Below are positions 1-8,741 of a stretch of 41,376 nt of DNA, in pieces. Both the position numbers and the translations under genes were made by a program. Within the stretch, counting starts at the first letter, position 1. Each line of letters opens with the position of its first letter. This stretch comes from Flavobacteriaceae bacterium (GTDB taxonomy: Bacteria; Bacteroidota; Bacteroidia; Flavobacteriales; Flavobacteriaceae): the NCBI GenBank assembly GCA_030621915.1, contig JAUXGV010000004.1, positions 1 through 41,376 of the forward strand. Direction: 5' to 3'. The notes beneath the pieces are model-generated. The model was not told where the DNA came from. It did no database searches and saw only the letters and a list, made by a program, of their open reading frames with translations.

Positions 1-831
1 AAAAGAGGCGTAAATACCGAAAATATCATTACAGGCGGAGATCGATTGGGTATCTATTTTTTAGAAACCGGAGCGGTTTCAAGAGGTTCAAAAGTAGTTT
101 ATGACAGGTCGAATTCTGCGGTGAGTGAGATTCAACCCGGTATGATTGTTTGGGAAAAAGTATTTGAAGGTGCTGATTGGTTTCATTGGACAGGCATCAC
201 TCCTGCCATTTCGCAAAGTGCCGCCGACACTTGTTTGGAAGCTGTTAAAGTAGCGAGTAAATTGGGAATTACCATTTCAACCGATTTAAATTATAGAGCC
301 AAATTATGGAAATATGGGGTTGAACCCGAAGCCATCATGACTGAATTGACCTCATATTGTGATGTCATTTTGGGCAATGAAGAAGATGCTGAAAAACACT
401 TTGGTATCAAACCTGTGGGACTGGATATTACTAAACAAGGACATGAGGTAAAAGCCGAAGCCTTTTTATCAGTTTGTCAGCAAATGATGGAAAAATTTCC
501 AAGAGCTAAAAAAGTGATAACCACCTTGAGAGGTTCTATCAGTGCCTCACACAATACATGGGCAGGCGTATTATATGACGGAATAAAAATGTATCAATCA
601 CCTCAATATCAGATTACCGATATTGTCGATCGTGTTGGTGGCGGAGATTCCTTTATGGGGGGATTGATTTACGGATTAAAAATTTATCCTGAAGATGATC
701 AAAATGCTTTGAATTTTGCAGTTGCAGCTTCTTGCTTAAAACACACGATCAAAGGAGATGCCAATTTGGTGACCGTTTCAGAAGTAGAAAAATTAATGGG
801 TGGCGATGCCTCTGGACGCGTAGCCCGATAG
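1..831 (+). CDS. kdgK: 2-dehydro-3-deoxygluconokinase (PfkB family), 5' end outside the window
   Basis: This gene phosphorylates 2-keto-3-deoxygluconate (KDG) to KDPG with ATP in the cytoplasm, the fourth step of hexuronate breakdown. The frame is open from the first base, and the segment GGDRLGIYFLETG is typical of the KDG kinase N-terminal third, so the true start lies upstream and an internal TTG at 46 is not the start. Near the C-terminus DRVGGGDSFMGG is the PfkB signature with the catalytic Asp in GGGD. About 276 residues are visible against a usual 330-340. It heads the visible part of an operon with KDPG aldolase, which uses its product. The family is secure. The exact substrate is inferred from context, with ketogalactonate kinase as the alternative. 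Confidence 0.9.
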   Translation, partial: KRGVNTENIITGGDRLGIYFLETGAVSRGSKVVYDRSNSAVSEIQPGMIVWEKVFEGADWFHWTGITPAISQSAADTCLEAVKVASKLGITISTDLNYRAKLWKYGVEPEAIMTELTSYCDVILGNEEDAEKHFGIKPVGLDITKQGHEVKAEAFLSVCQQMMEKFPRAKKVITTLRGSISASHNTWAGVLYDGIKMYQSPQYQITDIVDRVGGGDSFMGGLIYGLKIYPEDDQNALNFAVAASCLKHTIKGDANLVTVSEVEKLMGGDASGRVAR

Positions 832-886
832 ATACCTTGTAATACAAAGTCTTATTAAGGAACAAAGCAAAATAAATATATATAAA

Positions 887-906
887 AAACCTTCCCTTTG
901 GGAGGT
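887..906 (+). repeat. Short GC-rich hairpin in the leader of the KDPG aldolase gene
   Basis: CTTCCC TTT GGGAGG (891-905) can fold into a six-pair hairpin, one pair being G-U, with a three-base loop. It stands out from the AT-rich surroundings and ends about 16 bases before the aldolase ATG. A very similar CTTCCC-CTT-GGGAAG hairpin precedes the start at 17156, so this looks like a recurring intergenic element rather than a terminator (no T tract follows). Any effect on translation is inference. Confidence 0.5.
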
Positions 907-921
907 ATTAAGGAAAGGATT

Positions 922-1590
922 ATGGCACAATATTCAAGATTAAAAGTAGCATCTGTTATGAAAGATACCGGTTTGGTTCCGTTGTTTTTCAATACAGATA
1001 TTGAATTGAGTAAAAAAGTTTTAAAAGCCTGTTATGACGGTGGTGCAAGGTTATTAGAATTCACCAGCAGAGGAGATTTCGCTTTTGAAGTATTTGGTGA
1101 ATTGAACAAATATGCTTTGGCTGAATTACCTGGTATGATATTGGGTGTGGGATCGGTTACTGATGCGGCTTCAGCCTCTTTGTATATGCAGTTGGGAGCT
1201 AATTTTGTTGTAACTCCGGTATTAAGAGAAGATATAGCAATTATATGTAATCGACGAAAAGTTTTATGGTCGCCCGGATGTGGCACTTTGACCGAAATTG
1301 CCAGAGCCGAAGAATTGGGATGTGAAATTGTCAAATTATTCCCTGGAGATATTTACGGACCTCAGTTTGTAAAAGGAATCAAAGGGCCTCAACCATGGAC
1401 TAGTCTGATGCCCACAGGAGGTGTTTCTCCTAATAAAGAAAATTTAGAAGCCTGGTTCGACGCCGGAGTGACCTGTGTAGGAATGGGTTCTAAATTAATT
1501 TCAAAAGAAGTATTGGCAAATCAGGATTTTGACAAATTAGAACAAGCTGTAAAATCTACATTAGAAATCATCAATTCAGTTAGAAAGTGA
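922..1590 (+). CDS. eda: KDPG / KHG aldolase
   Basis: It cleaves 2-keto-3-deoxy-6-phosphogluconate to pyruvate and glyceraldehyde-3-phosphate, ending the hexuronate pathway in the cytoplasm. The 222-residue product is a class I aldolase barrel. The Schiff-base lysine is K138 in VKLFPGDIYG, the conserved glutamate is E46 in LLEFTSRG, and the phosphate-binding segment is PTGGVSP. The ATG at 922 is chosen because AAGGAAAGG lies just upstream and the family starts here; an in-frame TTG at 898 lies in the hairpin leader. Its stop overlaps the GTG start of the next gene by four bases (GTGA), which suggests coupled translation. Function is well supported. Confidence 0.94.
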   Translation: MAQYSRLKVASVMKDTGLVPLFFNTDIELSKKVLKACYDGGARLLEFTSRGDFAFEVFGELNKYALAELPGMILGVGSVTDAASASLYMQLGANFVVTPVLREDIAIICNRRKVLWSPGCGTLTEIARAEELGCEIVKLFPGDIYGPQFVKGIKGPQPWTSLMPTGGVSPNKENLEAWFDAGVTCVGMGSKLISKEVLANQDFDKLEQAVKSTLEIINSVRK

Positions 1591-2567
1591 AAAGATTAAA
1601 TTATTTTATATCGTCATTTATTATTTTATGCTGCTTGGTGAGTTGTGATCAAACAACTAAAAAGAGAACCTTAAGATTGGCACATGGTCTTGACGTCAAT
1701 CATTCCGTTCATAAAGCCATGGTTAAAATGGGTGAAGATTTAGAGGCGATTTCAGGGGGTAATATGACTTTGAAAATTTATCCCAGTCAACAATTGGGAA
1801 CCGAAAGAGAATGTTTGGAATTATTACAAATTGGAAGTTTGGATATGACCAAGGTATCGGCAGGTGTGATGGAAAATTTTGCGCCTAAAATGAAAATTTT
1901 TGGCTTGCCTTTTTTATTCAGAGACCGTGCTCATTCATTTAAGGTATTGGACGGGCCCATTGGACAGAAATTGTTAGATGATGGCGAAAAATACTGGTTA
2001 AAAGGACTGGCATATTACGATGCTGGAAGCAGAAGTTTTTATAGCAAGGAAAAACCCATTCATTCCCCTGAAGATTTAAACGGTCTTAAAATCAGGGTCA
2101 TGGAAAGTGTATCTGCCATGAATATGGTCAACAGCCTAGGAGGTTCTGCTACTCCAATTTCATGGGGTGAATTGTATACCTCCCTGCAACAGGGAGTGGT
2201 TGATGGCGCTGAAAATAATCCACCAAGCTTTTATTTATCACGTCATTACGAAGTTTGCAAATATTATACTTTGGATGAGCATACTGTGCTGCCCGATGTT
2301 TTGATTTCAGGCACGCATTTATGGAATAAATTAAGTGAGCAAGAAAAGGGTTGGTTGCAGGAAGCGGTTGATGGCTCTGTAGATTACCAAAGAAAATTAT
2401 GGGCGGAAGCTGAAGCTGAGGCCTTGGCCGCTGTAAAAAAAGCGGGGGTGGAAGTTATCATTCCTGATAAAACATTATTTTCAAAGAAAGTAGAAAGTCT
2501 TTATGATGATTATAGAAACGATCAAGAAATATATACTTTAATTCAACAAATAAGAGCAACACAATAA
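1587..2567 (+). CDS. TRAP transporter substrate-binding lipoprotein (DctP family)
   Basis: This is the extracytoplasmic solute receptor of a tripartite ATP-independent periplasmic transporter. The 326-residue product begins with a signal peptide ending in the lipobox LVSC (Cys20), so it should be membrane-anchored, which is less usual for DctP proteins. The motif GLKIRVMES carries the conserved Arg170 that binds the ligand carboxylate in this family, followed by the GGSATPISWGELYTSLQQG segment and VDGAEN. The GTG start overlaps the aldolase stop. The two permease genes follow directly. Its place between KDPG aldolase and UxaB points to a hexuronate ligand such as galacturonate or tagaturonate. 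The ligand is inferred; the family is clear. Confidence 0.93.
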   Translation: MKRLNYFISSFIILCCLVSCDQTTKKRTLRLAHGLDVNHSVHKAMVKMGEDLEAISGGNMTLKIYPSQQLGTERECLELLQIGSLDMTKVSAGVMENFAPKMKIFGLPFLFRDRAHSFKVLDGPIGQKLLDDGEKYWLKGLAYYDAGSRSFYSKEKPIHSPEDLNGLKIRVMESVSAMNMVNSLGGSATPISWGELYTSLQQGVVDGAENNPPSFYLSRHYEVCKYYTLDEHTVLPDVLISGTHLWNKLSEQEKGWLQEAVDGSVDYQRKLWAEAEAEALAAVKKAGVEVIIPDKTLFSKKVESLYDDYRNDQEIYTLIQQIRATQ

Positions 2568-2569
2568 TT

Positions 2570-3031
2570 ATGACAATCAGAGAAAAAATTGATAAAATAT
2601 TAGGCAATGCATTGGTCATTATTATGGGCACGATGGTACTCAACGTACTTTGGCAAGTCTTTACAAGATTTGTCGTCGGCAATCCCAGTTCGTTTACAGA
2701 TGAACTTGCTCGGTATTTAATGATATGGGTCGGTATCTTAGGAGCGGCATATGTATCGGGTAAAAATATGCACGTAGCCATTGATGTACTACCGAAAAGG
2801 TATGGTGAGAAAACTCAAAAAAAAATAAAACGTATTGTAAATAGTTTGGTTATTCTTTTTTCTGTTACAGTACTGGTCATTGGAGGTTTGAGATTGGTAT
2901 ATATTACCTATCTGCTTGATCAATATTCTCCTGCTCTACAAATACCATTAGCCTTGGTTTATTTAGTATTACCTTTAAGTGGACTACTGATTATTTTCTA
3001 TAAAATTTCTGATCTATTAAACAAATCATAG
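2570..3031 (+). CDS. TRAP transporter small permease subunit (DctQ family)
   Basis: This 153-residue membrane protein has four predicted transmembrane helices (roughly residues 13-33, 47-65, 88-110 and 122-145), as expected for DctQ. The segment SFTDELARYLMIWVGILGAA is the family hallmark around helix 2, followed by the basic loop KRYGEKTQKKIKR. It pairs with the large permease to drive sodium-dependent uptake of the ligand delivered by the binding protein. It starts two bases after the binding protein gene and ends one base before the large permease. Length is normal for the family. Confidence 0.93.
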   Translation: MTIREKIDKILGNALVIIMGTMVLNVLWQVFTRFVVGNPSSFTDELARYLMIWVGILGAAYVSGKNMHVAIDVLPKRYGEKTQKKIKRIVNSLVILFSVTVLVIGGLRLVYITYLLDQYSPALQIPLALVYLVLPLSGLLIIFYKISDLLNKS

Positions 3032-3032
3032 T

Positions 3033-4331
3033 ATGGCAGAATATATACCTGTAATCGTTTTAGTTTTGAGTTTTATCTGCTTACTTTCTATTGGCACACC
3101 TGTGGCGTGGAGCATCGCTATTTCATCCGTTTTGACCATGTTGGTAAGTATCCCTCCGATGGCATCATTTACAACCGTTTCACAGCGAATGGGCGTAGGA
3201 CTCGACAGTTTTGCCTTATTGGCAATTCCATTTTTTGTACTCTCTGGCGAATTAATGAATAAAGGGGGTATTGCCCACCGTCTCATTGCCTTTGCCAAAA
3301 CATTGGTTGGAGCACTACCAGGGGGTCTGGCATTGATCAATATTATTGGAGCTATGTTGATGGGATCCATTGCTGGATCGGCCATGGCATCAGCTTCAGC
3401 CATGGGAAGTATATTGGGACCTGAAATGGAAAAGGAAGGTTATTCCAAGGAGTTTGGAGCTGCCGTTAATATCACCTCATCTACAATAGGTCTCGTCATA
3501 CCACCAAGTAATGTTTTGATTGTTTATTCATTGGCTAGTGGTGGGGTATCTATCGCTGCATTATTTTTAGCAGGCTATATTCCGGGAATTTTAACGGGCT
3601 TATTTTTAATGATTGTAGCTTCCTTCTGGGCCAAAAAGAAAAAATACAATATCGGTAAAAGAAGTTCTTTAAAAGAAGTTTTTACAACCTTTATAGATGC
3701 TTTCCCCAGTTTATTACTCTTGGTAATCGTAATAGGAGGAATTGTAGCCGGAATTTTTACAGCTACAGAAGCCTCAGCCATTGCTGTTTTATATACCTTA
3801 TTATTGGGTATGTTTTATAGAGAAATAAACTTAAAAGGATTGCCTCAGATTTTGTTGAGTTCTTGTGTTACTACTGCAATTGTAATGTTGTTAATAGGAG
3901 CTTCTATGAGTATGTCATGGGTAATGTCCTACGAAAATATTCCTCAGGATATTAGTTCTGCCCTATTAGGAATCAGCGAGCATAAAATCGTCATACTTTT
4001 AATGATCAACTTAATCCTGTTATTTGTGGGTATTTTTATGGATATGACTCCTGCAGTACTTATTTTCACTCCTATCTTTTTGCCCATAGTTACCAAATTA
4101 GGAATTGATCCAGTGCATTTTGGAATCATTATGGTGTTAAATCTTTGTATTGGTTTATGTACGCCTCCAGTTGGGTCGGTTCTATTCGTGGGCGTTGGAT
4201 TGGCTAAAACCACTATTGAAAAGGTCATCAAACCCTTGATACCCTTGTTTATTGCCATGATTATTGCCTTATTTTTAGTGACTTATTTCCCTCAATTGAG
4301 CATGTGGTTACCGGGTCTTTTTGATTTATAA
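3033..4331 (+). CDS. TRAP transporter large permease subunit (DctM family)
   Basis: This 432-residue inner-membrane protein is hydrophobic throughout, with about twelve transmembrane segments, and is the transport channel of the TRAP system. Recognisable DctM features are the N-terminal GTPVAWSIAISS, the segment AIPFFVLSGELMNKGGIA, the small-residue stretch GSIAGSAMASASAMGSI, IPPSN, FTATEASAIAVLY and the C-terminal GLCTPPVGSVLF. It completes the P-Q-M order used by three-gene TRAP operons. A Bacteroidota uronate operon would more often rely on an MFS carrier, but TRAP systems are known next to uronate genes in marine bacteria. The family call is secure; the substrate is inferred from the flanking genes. 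Confidence 0.94.
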   Translation: MAEYIPVIVLVLSFICLLSIGTPVAWSIAISSVLTMLVSIPPMASFTTVSQRMGVGLDSFALLAIPFFVLSGELMNKGGIAHRLIAFAKTLVGALPGGLALINIIGAMLMGSIAGSAMASASAMGSILGPEMEKEGYSKEFGAAVNITSSTIGLVIPPSNVLIVYSLASGGVSIAALFLAGYIPGILTGLFLMIVASFWAKKKKYNIGKRSSLKEVFTTFIDAFPSLLLLVIVIGGIVAGIFTATEASAIAVLYTLLLGMFYREINLKGLPQILLSSCVTTAIVMLLIGASMSMSWVMSYENIPQDISSALLGISEHKIVILLMINLILLFVGIFMDMTPAVLIFTPIFLPIVTKLGIDPVHFGIIMVLNLCIGLCTPPVGSVLFVGVGLAKTTIEKVIKPLIPLFIAMIIALFLVTYFPQLSMWLPGLFDL

Positions 4332-4348
4332 TATTATAATTGTATAAA

Positions 4349-5794
4349 ATGAAAGTTTTAAATAGAAAAAATACAAGTCTGGAGAATAAACCTCCTGTAA
4401 AAATCATTCAGTTTGGTGAAGGTAATTTTTTGAGAGCCTTTGTTGGGTATGCATTTCAGGAATTGAATGATCAACTGGATTACAATGCTGGAATTGCCGT
4501 GGTTCAACCCATTGACAAAGGTTTAATAAAACTGTTAAACGAACAGGACGGCTTGTATACCCTGTTTATGAAAGGTGTTCAGCAGGGGAAAGAAATTCAG
4601 GAAAAAAAGCTCATTTCCAATATTGTTCAAGGTGTTGATCCCTACACCGATTTTGACGCATATTTGAATCTGGCCAAAGAAGAGGCGCTAGAGTTTATAA
4701 TTTCAAATACAACAGAAGCAGGGATCAGTTATGTCGCAGGAGACCAACCCAACATGCAACCTCCTAGTTCTTTTCCTGCTAAATTGACTGTCCTATTGTA
4801 TGAAAGATATCGATATTTTAAGGGGGATTCTTCCAAAGGGCTGACGATCATACCTTGTGAATTGATTAATTATAATTCGGATACATTAAAAGAAATTATT
4901 TTAAAATATATAAAAGATTGGAGACTTGAAGAAGGGTTTAAAACCTGGATTATAGAACATAATTCTTTTCACAATACCTTGGTAGACAGAATTGTTCCAG
5001 GTTATCCGAAAGACCAAATTGAGGACTATAACAAACAATTGGATTATAAAGATAACCTGATTGTTTCGGCTGAATCTTTTTTTCTATGGGTTATAGAAGG
5101 TGACGAGTCTTTAAAAACTAAACTACCTTTTCATAAAACCAATTTAAATGTAAAGATTGTCAAAGATATGCAGCCCTATAGAACTCGAAAAGTTCGAATT
5201 CTTAATGGAGCACATACCAGTTTGGTACCTCTATCTTTACTTTATGGAAATACGACGGTTAAAGAATCTATCGATAATTCCTTTACCGGCAAATTTATTC
5301 ATGACGCTGTTTTTGGTGAAATTATTGACACCTTGGAATTAGACAAATCTGAATTAAATGGTTTCGCTGAAGAAGTCTTTGATCGTTTTAGAAACCCCTT
5401 TATCAAACACTTATTATCGAGCATTGCTTTGAATTCAATCTCAAAATTTAAGGTTCGTGTTTTACCCAGTTTATTAGCCTATGCATCGCTTCATAACAAA
5501 GTTCCAAGAAATTTGACCTTTGCCTTTGCCTGCCTAATTCGATTTTATCAAGGAACTTGGCAAGGCGAAGATTTGCCATTGAAGGACAGTGACGAGATAA
5601 TACAAACATTTGAAGAAATATGGAATTTGAAGAACTATTCTCTAATTGCAGAAGCTTCTTTAATGAATCAAGAATTTTGGGGTGAGGATTTAACAAAAAT
5701 AAATTCACTGACCCCAGCGATTGCAATGGCTCTTGAAGAAATAGAAAATCACGGAATCGAAAAAGCATTCAATAACTTTAGTAAAAAATATTAA
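4349..5794 (+). CDS. uxaB: Tagaturonate reductase (altronate oxidoreductase)
   Basis: It reduces D-tagaturonate to D-altronate with NADH in the cytoplasm. The 481-residue product belongs to the mannitol dehydrogenase superfamily. The N-terminal Rossmann region carries the nucleotide-binding motif FGEGNFLRAF, then ISNTTEAGI, and the C-terminal domain carries the family signature KVRILNGAHTSLVPLSLLYG with the catalytic lysine region. The ATG at 4349 is used; an in-frame TTG three codons upstream is less likely. Length matches UxaB (about 480). The UxaA gene follows after ten bases, so two successive steps are adjacent. The related fructuronate reductase is an alternative, but pairing with UxaA rather than UxuA argues for tagaturonate. 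Confidence 0.93.
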   Translation: MKVLNRKNTSLENKPPVKIIQFGEGNFLRAFVGYAFQELNDQLDYNAGIAVVQPIDKGLIKLLNEQDGLYTLFMKGVQQGKEIQEKKLISNIVQGVDPYTDFDAYLNLAKEEALEFIISNTTEAGISYVAGDQPNMQPPSSFPAKLTVLLYERYRYFKGDSSKGLTIIPCELINYNSDTLKEIILKYIKDWRLEEGFKTWIIEHNSFHNTLVDRIVPGYPKDQIEDYNKQLDYKDNLIVSAESFFLWVIEGDESLKTKLPFHKTNLNVKIVKDMQPYRTRKVRILNGAHTSLVPLSLLYGNTTVKESIDNSFTGKFIHDAVFGEIIDTLELDKSELNGFAEEVFDRFRNPFIKHLLSSIALNSISKFKVRVLPSLLAYASLHNKVPRNLTFAFACLIRFYQGTWQGEDLPLKDSDEIIQTFEEIWNLKNYSLIAEASLMNQEFWGEDLTKINSLTPAIAMALEEIENHGIEKAFNNFSKKY

Positions 5795-5804
5795 GTAGAA
5801 CATC

Positions 5805-7421
5805 ATGCAAAAAAAATTGATAAAAGTCCATTTAGAAGATAATGTAGCTGTGGCACTGATAAACTTAGTTGCCGATGAAATAGTGTTGTTTGAAGAGGAA
5901 TCCATTCGAATAAAATCTAACGTCAAAGCCAAACACAAAATAGCCTTATCAAATTTTGAAATAGGTGATCAAATATTCATGTATGGTGTTTTGGTAGGTA
6001 AAGCCAATGAGAAAATTGAAAAAGGAGGCCTCTTAACTGTAGACAACGTAAAACATCAGATTGAAAAAGTTGATAAAAAAACGGACACTATAGGTTGGAC
6101 TGCACCAACAGTTGACAATTGGAAAAAAAGAGAATTTTTAGGATATCACCGTGAAGATGGAAGTGTAGGAACTGCCAATGTCTGGCTCTTTTTCCCATTG
6201 GTTTTTTGTGAAAATAGAAATATTGAAATCCTTAAAGAAATTTTTGAAAAGGAATTATTACAGGAAAAAATAAGTAATCAAAGGCTGTTACTCCGTTCCT
6301 TGATTCATGATGAAGAGATTAGTTCTGATGAAACAGAACAAAATCGATCAACTAAGGTATTTGATAATATAGAGGTCAAATTTATTACTCATCAAGGCGG
6401 CTGTGGCGGCATTCGGCAAGATGCCAATGATCTGGCCAGATTATTGGCGGGTTATGTGAACAATCCTAATGTAGCAGGTGCAACAGTTTTGAGTCTGGGC
6501 TGCCAAAATTTACAAATCGATATTTTCAAGAAAGCTATAAATACGATCAATCCAAATAATAAAAAACCGCTGATTATTTATGAACAACAACAGATGGGTA
6601 CTATTGACGAAATGTTGAATGCCATTGTTAAAGATTCCTTTGTGGCCATTAAAAAAGCAAATGATATTCAAAGAAAACCAGCACCGCTTTCAAAATTAGT
6701 TATTGGTTTGGAATGTGGTGGTTCAGATGGATTTTCGGGCATTTCTGCCAATCCTACTTTGGGGCATACATCAGATTTGCTGGTTGCATTGAAAGGTACT
6801 GCCATACTTTCGGAATTTCCCGAATTATGTGGCGTGGAACAGGAATTGGTGAACAGATGCACCGATGAAAAGAAGGCTAATAAATTCTTAAATCTGATGA
6901 ATGATTTTGAAAAATCGGTCATAAATGCCGGATCTGGTTTTGACATGAATCCTTCACCCGGAAATATCAAAGATGGCTTGATTACCGATGCCATGAAATC
7001 AGCTGGTGCTGCCAAAAAAGGAGGAACTTCTCCCATTGAAGATGTATTAGATTATGGTGAATATGTCTCCAAATCAGGATTAAATCTATTATGTACACCG
7101 GGAAATGATGTTGAAAGTACGACTGCGATGGTTGGATCGGGAGCGAATTTGGTGCTATTTGCCACAGGCTTAGGTACGCCAACCGGAAATCCAATTGCGC
7201 CAATTATCAAAGTCTCAACCAATACAGAAATGGCAGAAAATATGCCCGATATTATCGATTTTGAAACCGGAGCCATTATAAGAGGAGAAAAATCCATAGA
7301 AGATATGGGGGAAGAGTTACTCGATTTGATTATTGAAGTTGCCAGTGGAAATATCAAAACAAAATCCATGCTCCTGAATCAAAATGATTTTATCCCTTGG
7401 AAAAGAGGGGTTTCACTTTAG
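5805..7421 (+). CDS. uxaA: Altronate dehydratase
   Basis: It removes water from D-altronate to give KDG, the substrate of the kinase at the window start. The 538-residue protein has an N-terminal SAF-like domain (about 1-95), joined to the large UxaA domain in one chain, as in other full-length bacterial enzymes. Hallmarks are GYHREDGSVGTANVW (start of the catalytic domain), HQGGCGGIRQDANDLARLL, VIGLECGGSDGFSGISANP and LCTPGNDVESTTAMVGSGAN; the conserved cysteines in the first two are likely metal ligands. It is the last gene of the operon and converges with the LacI gene. Only UxaC, uptake across the outer membrane and the kinase start are missing from the visible pathway. Confidence 0.95.
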   Translation: MQKKLIKVHLEDNVAVALINLVADEIVLFEEESIRIKSNVKAKHKIALSNFEIGDQIFMYGVLVGKANEKIEKGGLLTVDNVKHQIEKVDKKTDTIGWTAPTVDNWKKREFLGYHREDGSVGTANVWLFFPLVFCENRNIEILKEIFEKELLQEKISNQRLLLRSLIHDEEISSDETEQNRSTKVFDNIEVKFITHQGGCGGIRQDANDLARLLAGYVNNPNVAGATVLSLGCQNLQIDIFKKAINTINPNNKKPLIIYEQQQMGTIDEMLNAIVKDSFVAIKKANDIQRKPAPLSKLVIGLECGGSDGFSGISANPTLGHTSDLLVALKGTAILSEFPELCGVEQELVNRCTDEKKANKFLNLMNDFEKSVINAGSGFDMNPSPGNIKDGLITDAMKSAGAAKKGGTSPIEDVLDYGEYVSKSGLNLLCTPGNDVESTTAMVGSGANLVLFATGLGTPTGNPIAPIIKVSTNTEMAENMPDIIDFETGAIIRGEKSIEDMGEELLDLIIEVASGNIKTKSMLLNQNDFIPWKRGVSL

Positions 7422-7692
7422 GGATTGTTCTGTAATAACTTGCCCATTCAGACTCGTTCTTTTGCGCACTAACTTCGTTAAAAAACCTTGTCGTAGCTAA
7501 GGCTCTGTCTCCGTTTTTTGCCTTGTTATTGAACAAAATAACTTCGCCTGCTTTGGTCAACTTGTTCCATAATAATCCCTTAGTTGTTGGTTGATCGTCT
7601 TTAGTTTCAGATGATTCTTTTGAAATTTGTTTTTTGCTATTTGTTATTTGTTTTTTTGGATTTGCTATTCGAAGGTTTCGTTGATGATTTCC
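7390..7692 (-). other. Open, repeat-like sequence between uxaA and the LacI gene (unassigned)
   Basis: On the minus strand a frame is free of stops for 100 codons (7692 down to 7393, stop TAA at 7390-7392). It starts inside the 3' end of the LacI gene, one base out of its frame, and ends antisense to the last codons of uxaA. It has no ATG or GTG start, only an internal TTG. The upstream part is low-complexity (AATAGCAAAAAACAAATTTC type); the middle would read TKAGEVILFNNKAKNGDRAL. The sequence reminds me of multi-copy intergenic elements of Flavobacteriia, but that is a memory-based impression. A weak hairpin with six Ts on the minus strand (7480-7504) might end LacI transcription. Confidence 0.4.
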
Positions 7693-8686
7693 TCACATAA
7701 AGTTTAGGATTCAACACCACATTTTTTTCAATTTTAGTCTCCTTATTATTGACTTGTTCTAAAAACACTTTGGCGGCCATTTTCCCCATTTCCAAAGGGA
7801 ACTGATCAACTGAAGTTATTGGCAATTCCATAAAATTGGTAAAGGGTTCATTACTAAATCCTGTAACACAAAATTCATCTGGAATTTTAATTCCCTTTGC
7901 TTTCAATTCACGAATGGCTCCTAATGCAACAAAATCACTTGCAGAAAAAATAGCATCTGGAATTTGTTTCAATTCTAAAAGTTTCTGTATCGAAGTTTTA
8001 CCTCCTTCCAACGTGCTCTCAGATTCAATTATAAAATCTTCTTGAACTTGCATTCCATGATCCAATAATGCTTTTTGATATCCTTCGAATCTATCTTTAT
8101 AAATTTCTAAACTCCGATCAATTGTTAAATGGGCAATATGTTTACAGCCTTGTTGAATCAACTGTTTGGTTGCTTCATATGCTCCCACAAAATCATTAAT
8201 AGTCACTGAACTAACCCCTTCAATATCAGCTTTGCGATCAAAAAATATCAAGGGAAGATTCTTTTCAATAATAAAATTTAAATGATCATGATTTGAAGTT
8301 GCCCCGGAATACGACATTAAAATTCCATCAACCTGCGCATTTAATAAGGCATTGATGTTTTCAATTTCCCGGGTGCCTAATTCATAAGTTTGACAAATTA
8401 TTACATGATAGCCTTGAGGAAATAATTCATCTTCAATACCTCTGATTACTGATGAAAAAAAATTAGAGTTTATTTTGGGAACAATCACACCTACGTTATT
8501 ACTTTTCCCACTTTTAAGAGCCAAAGCCAGCCGATTAGGTTTATAATTCAATTTAGATGCCGTTTCCTGAACTAATTTCCTGGTTTTAGCACTAATTTTA
8601 GGGTTATTGTTTAAAGCTCTGGAAACAGATGCTGCCGTAATTTTTAATTCTTTAGCAATATCATATATGGTGATTTTCTTTGGCAT
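7637..8686 (-). CDS. LacI-family transcriptional regulator, probably of the hexuronate operon
   Basis: This 349-residue regulator begins with a LacI helix-turn-helix (TIYDIAKELKITAASVSRAL, residues about 6-25) and the hinge helix region KPNRLALALKSGKSN, followed by a periplasmic-binding-type ligand domain (VGVIVPKINSNFF, DGILMSYSG, PDAIFSASDFVALGAIRELK, FCVTGFSNEPFTNFMELPITSVDQ). It converges on uxaA and is probably the sensor for a pathway intermediate, as LacI proteins often control hexuronate genes in Bacteroidota; the effector is inferred. The last dozen residues (from about SSTKPS) are Lys/Ser/Asn-rich and come from the low-complexity DNA that follows, so the tail is probably not functional. 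A palindromic -7 region and an operator candidate lie just upstream. Confidence 0.88.
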   Translation of the reverse strand: MPKKITIYDIAKELKITAASVSRALNNNPKISAKTRKLVQETASKLNYKPNRLALALKSGKSNNVGVIVPKINSNFFSSVIRGIEDELFPQGYHVIICQTYELGTREIENINALLNAQVDGILMSYSGATSNHDHLNFIIEKNLPLIFFDRKADIEGVSSVTINDFVGAYEATKQLIQQGCKHIAHLTIDRSLEIYKDRFEGYQKALLDHGMQVQEDFIIESESTLEGGKTSIQKLLELKQIPDAIFSASDFVALGAIRELKAKGIKIPDEFCVTGFSNEPFTNFMELPITSVDQFPLEMGKMAAKVFLEQVNNKETKIEKNVVLNPKLYVRKSSTKPSNSKSKKTNNK

Positions 8687-8721
8687 TTGTTTCCTAATAA
8701 TTATCTAATGCACGAAAATAA

Positions 8722-8741
8722 CAAATTTAATATTAAATTTG
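8722..8741. promoter_or_regulatory. Perfect 20-base palindrome carrying -7 boxes on both strands
   Basis: CAAATTTAATATTAAATTTG equals its own reverse complement. It contains the Bacteroidota -7 consensus TAnnTTTG (as TAAATTTG) on the plus strand at 8734-8741 and on the minus strand at 8729-8722. The minus-strand box is 36 bases before the LacI start, a good promoter distance. No clear TTG is seen at -33 on either strand, so the promoter would need activation or is weak. Confidence 0.55.

Noticed and set aside
898-921. A TTG start 24 bases upstream of the KDPG aldolase ATG
   Set aside because: It lies within the hairpin leader and adds residues (GGIKERI) not expected in the family; ATG at 922 has a better upstream AAGGAAAGG.
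1032-1334. A 100-residue antisense open frame inside the KDPG aldolase gene
   Set aside because: It is a shadow of a well-supported gene, with no homology, start signal or upstream promoter that I can see. The same applies to other antisense frames over uxaA, the TRAP genes and the fucose operon.
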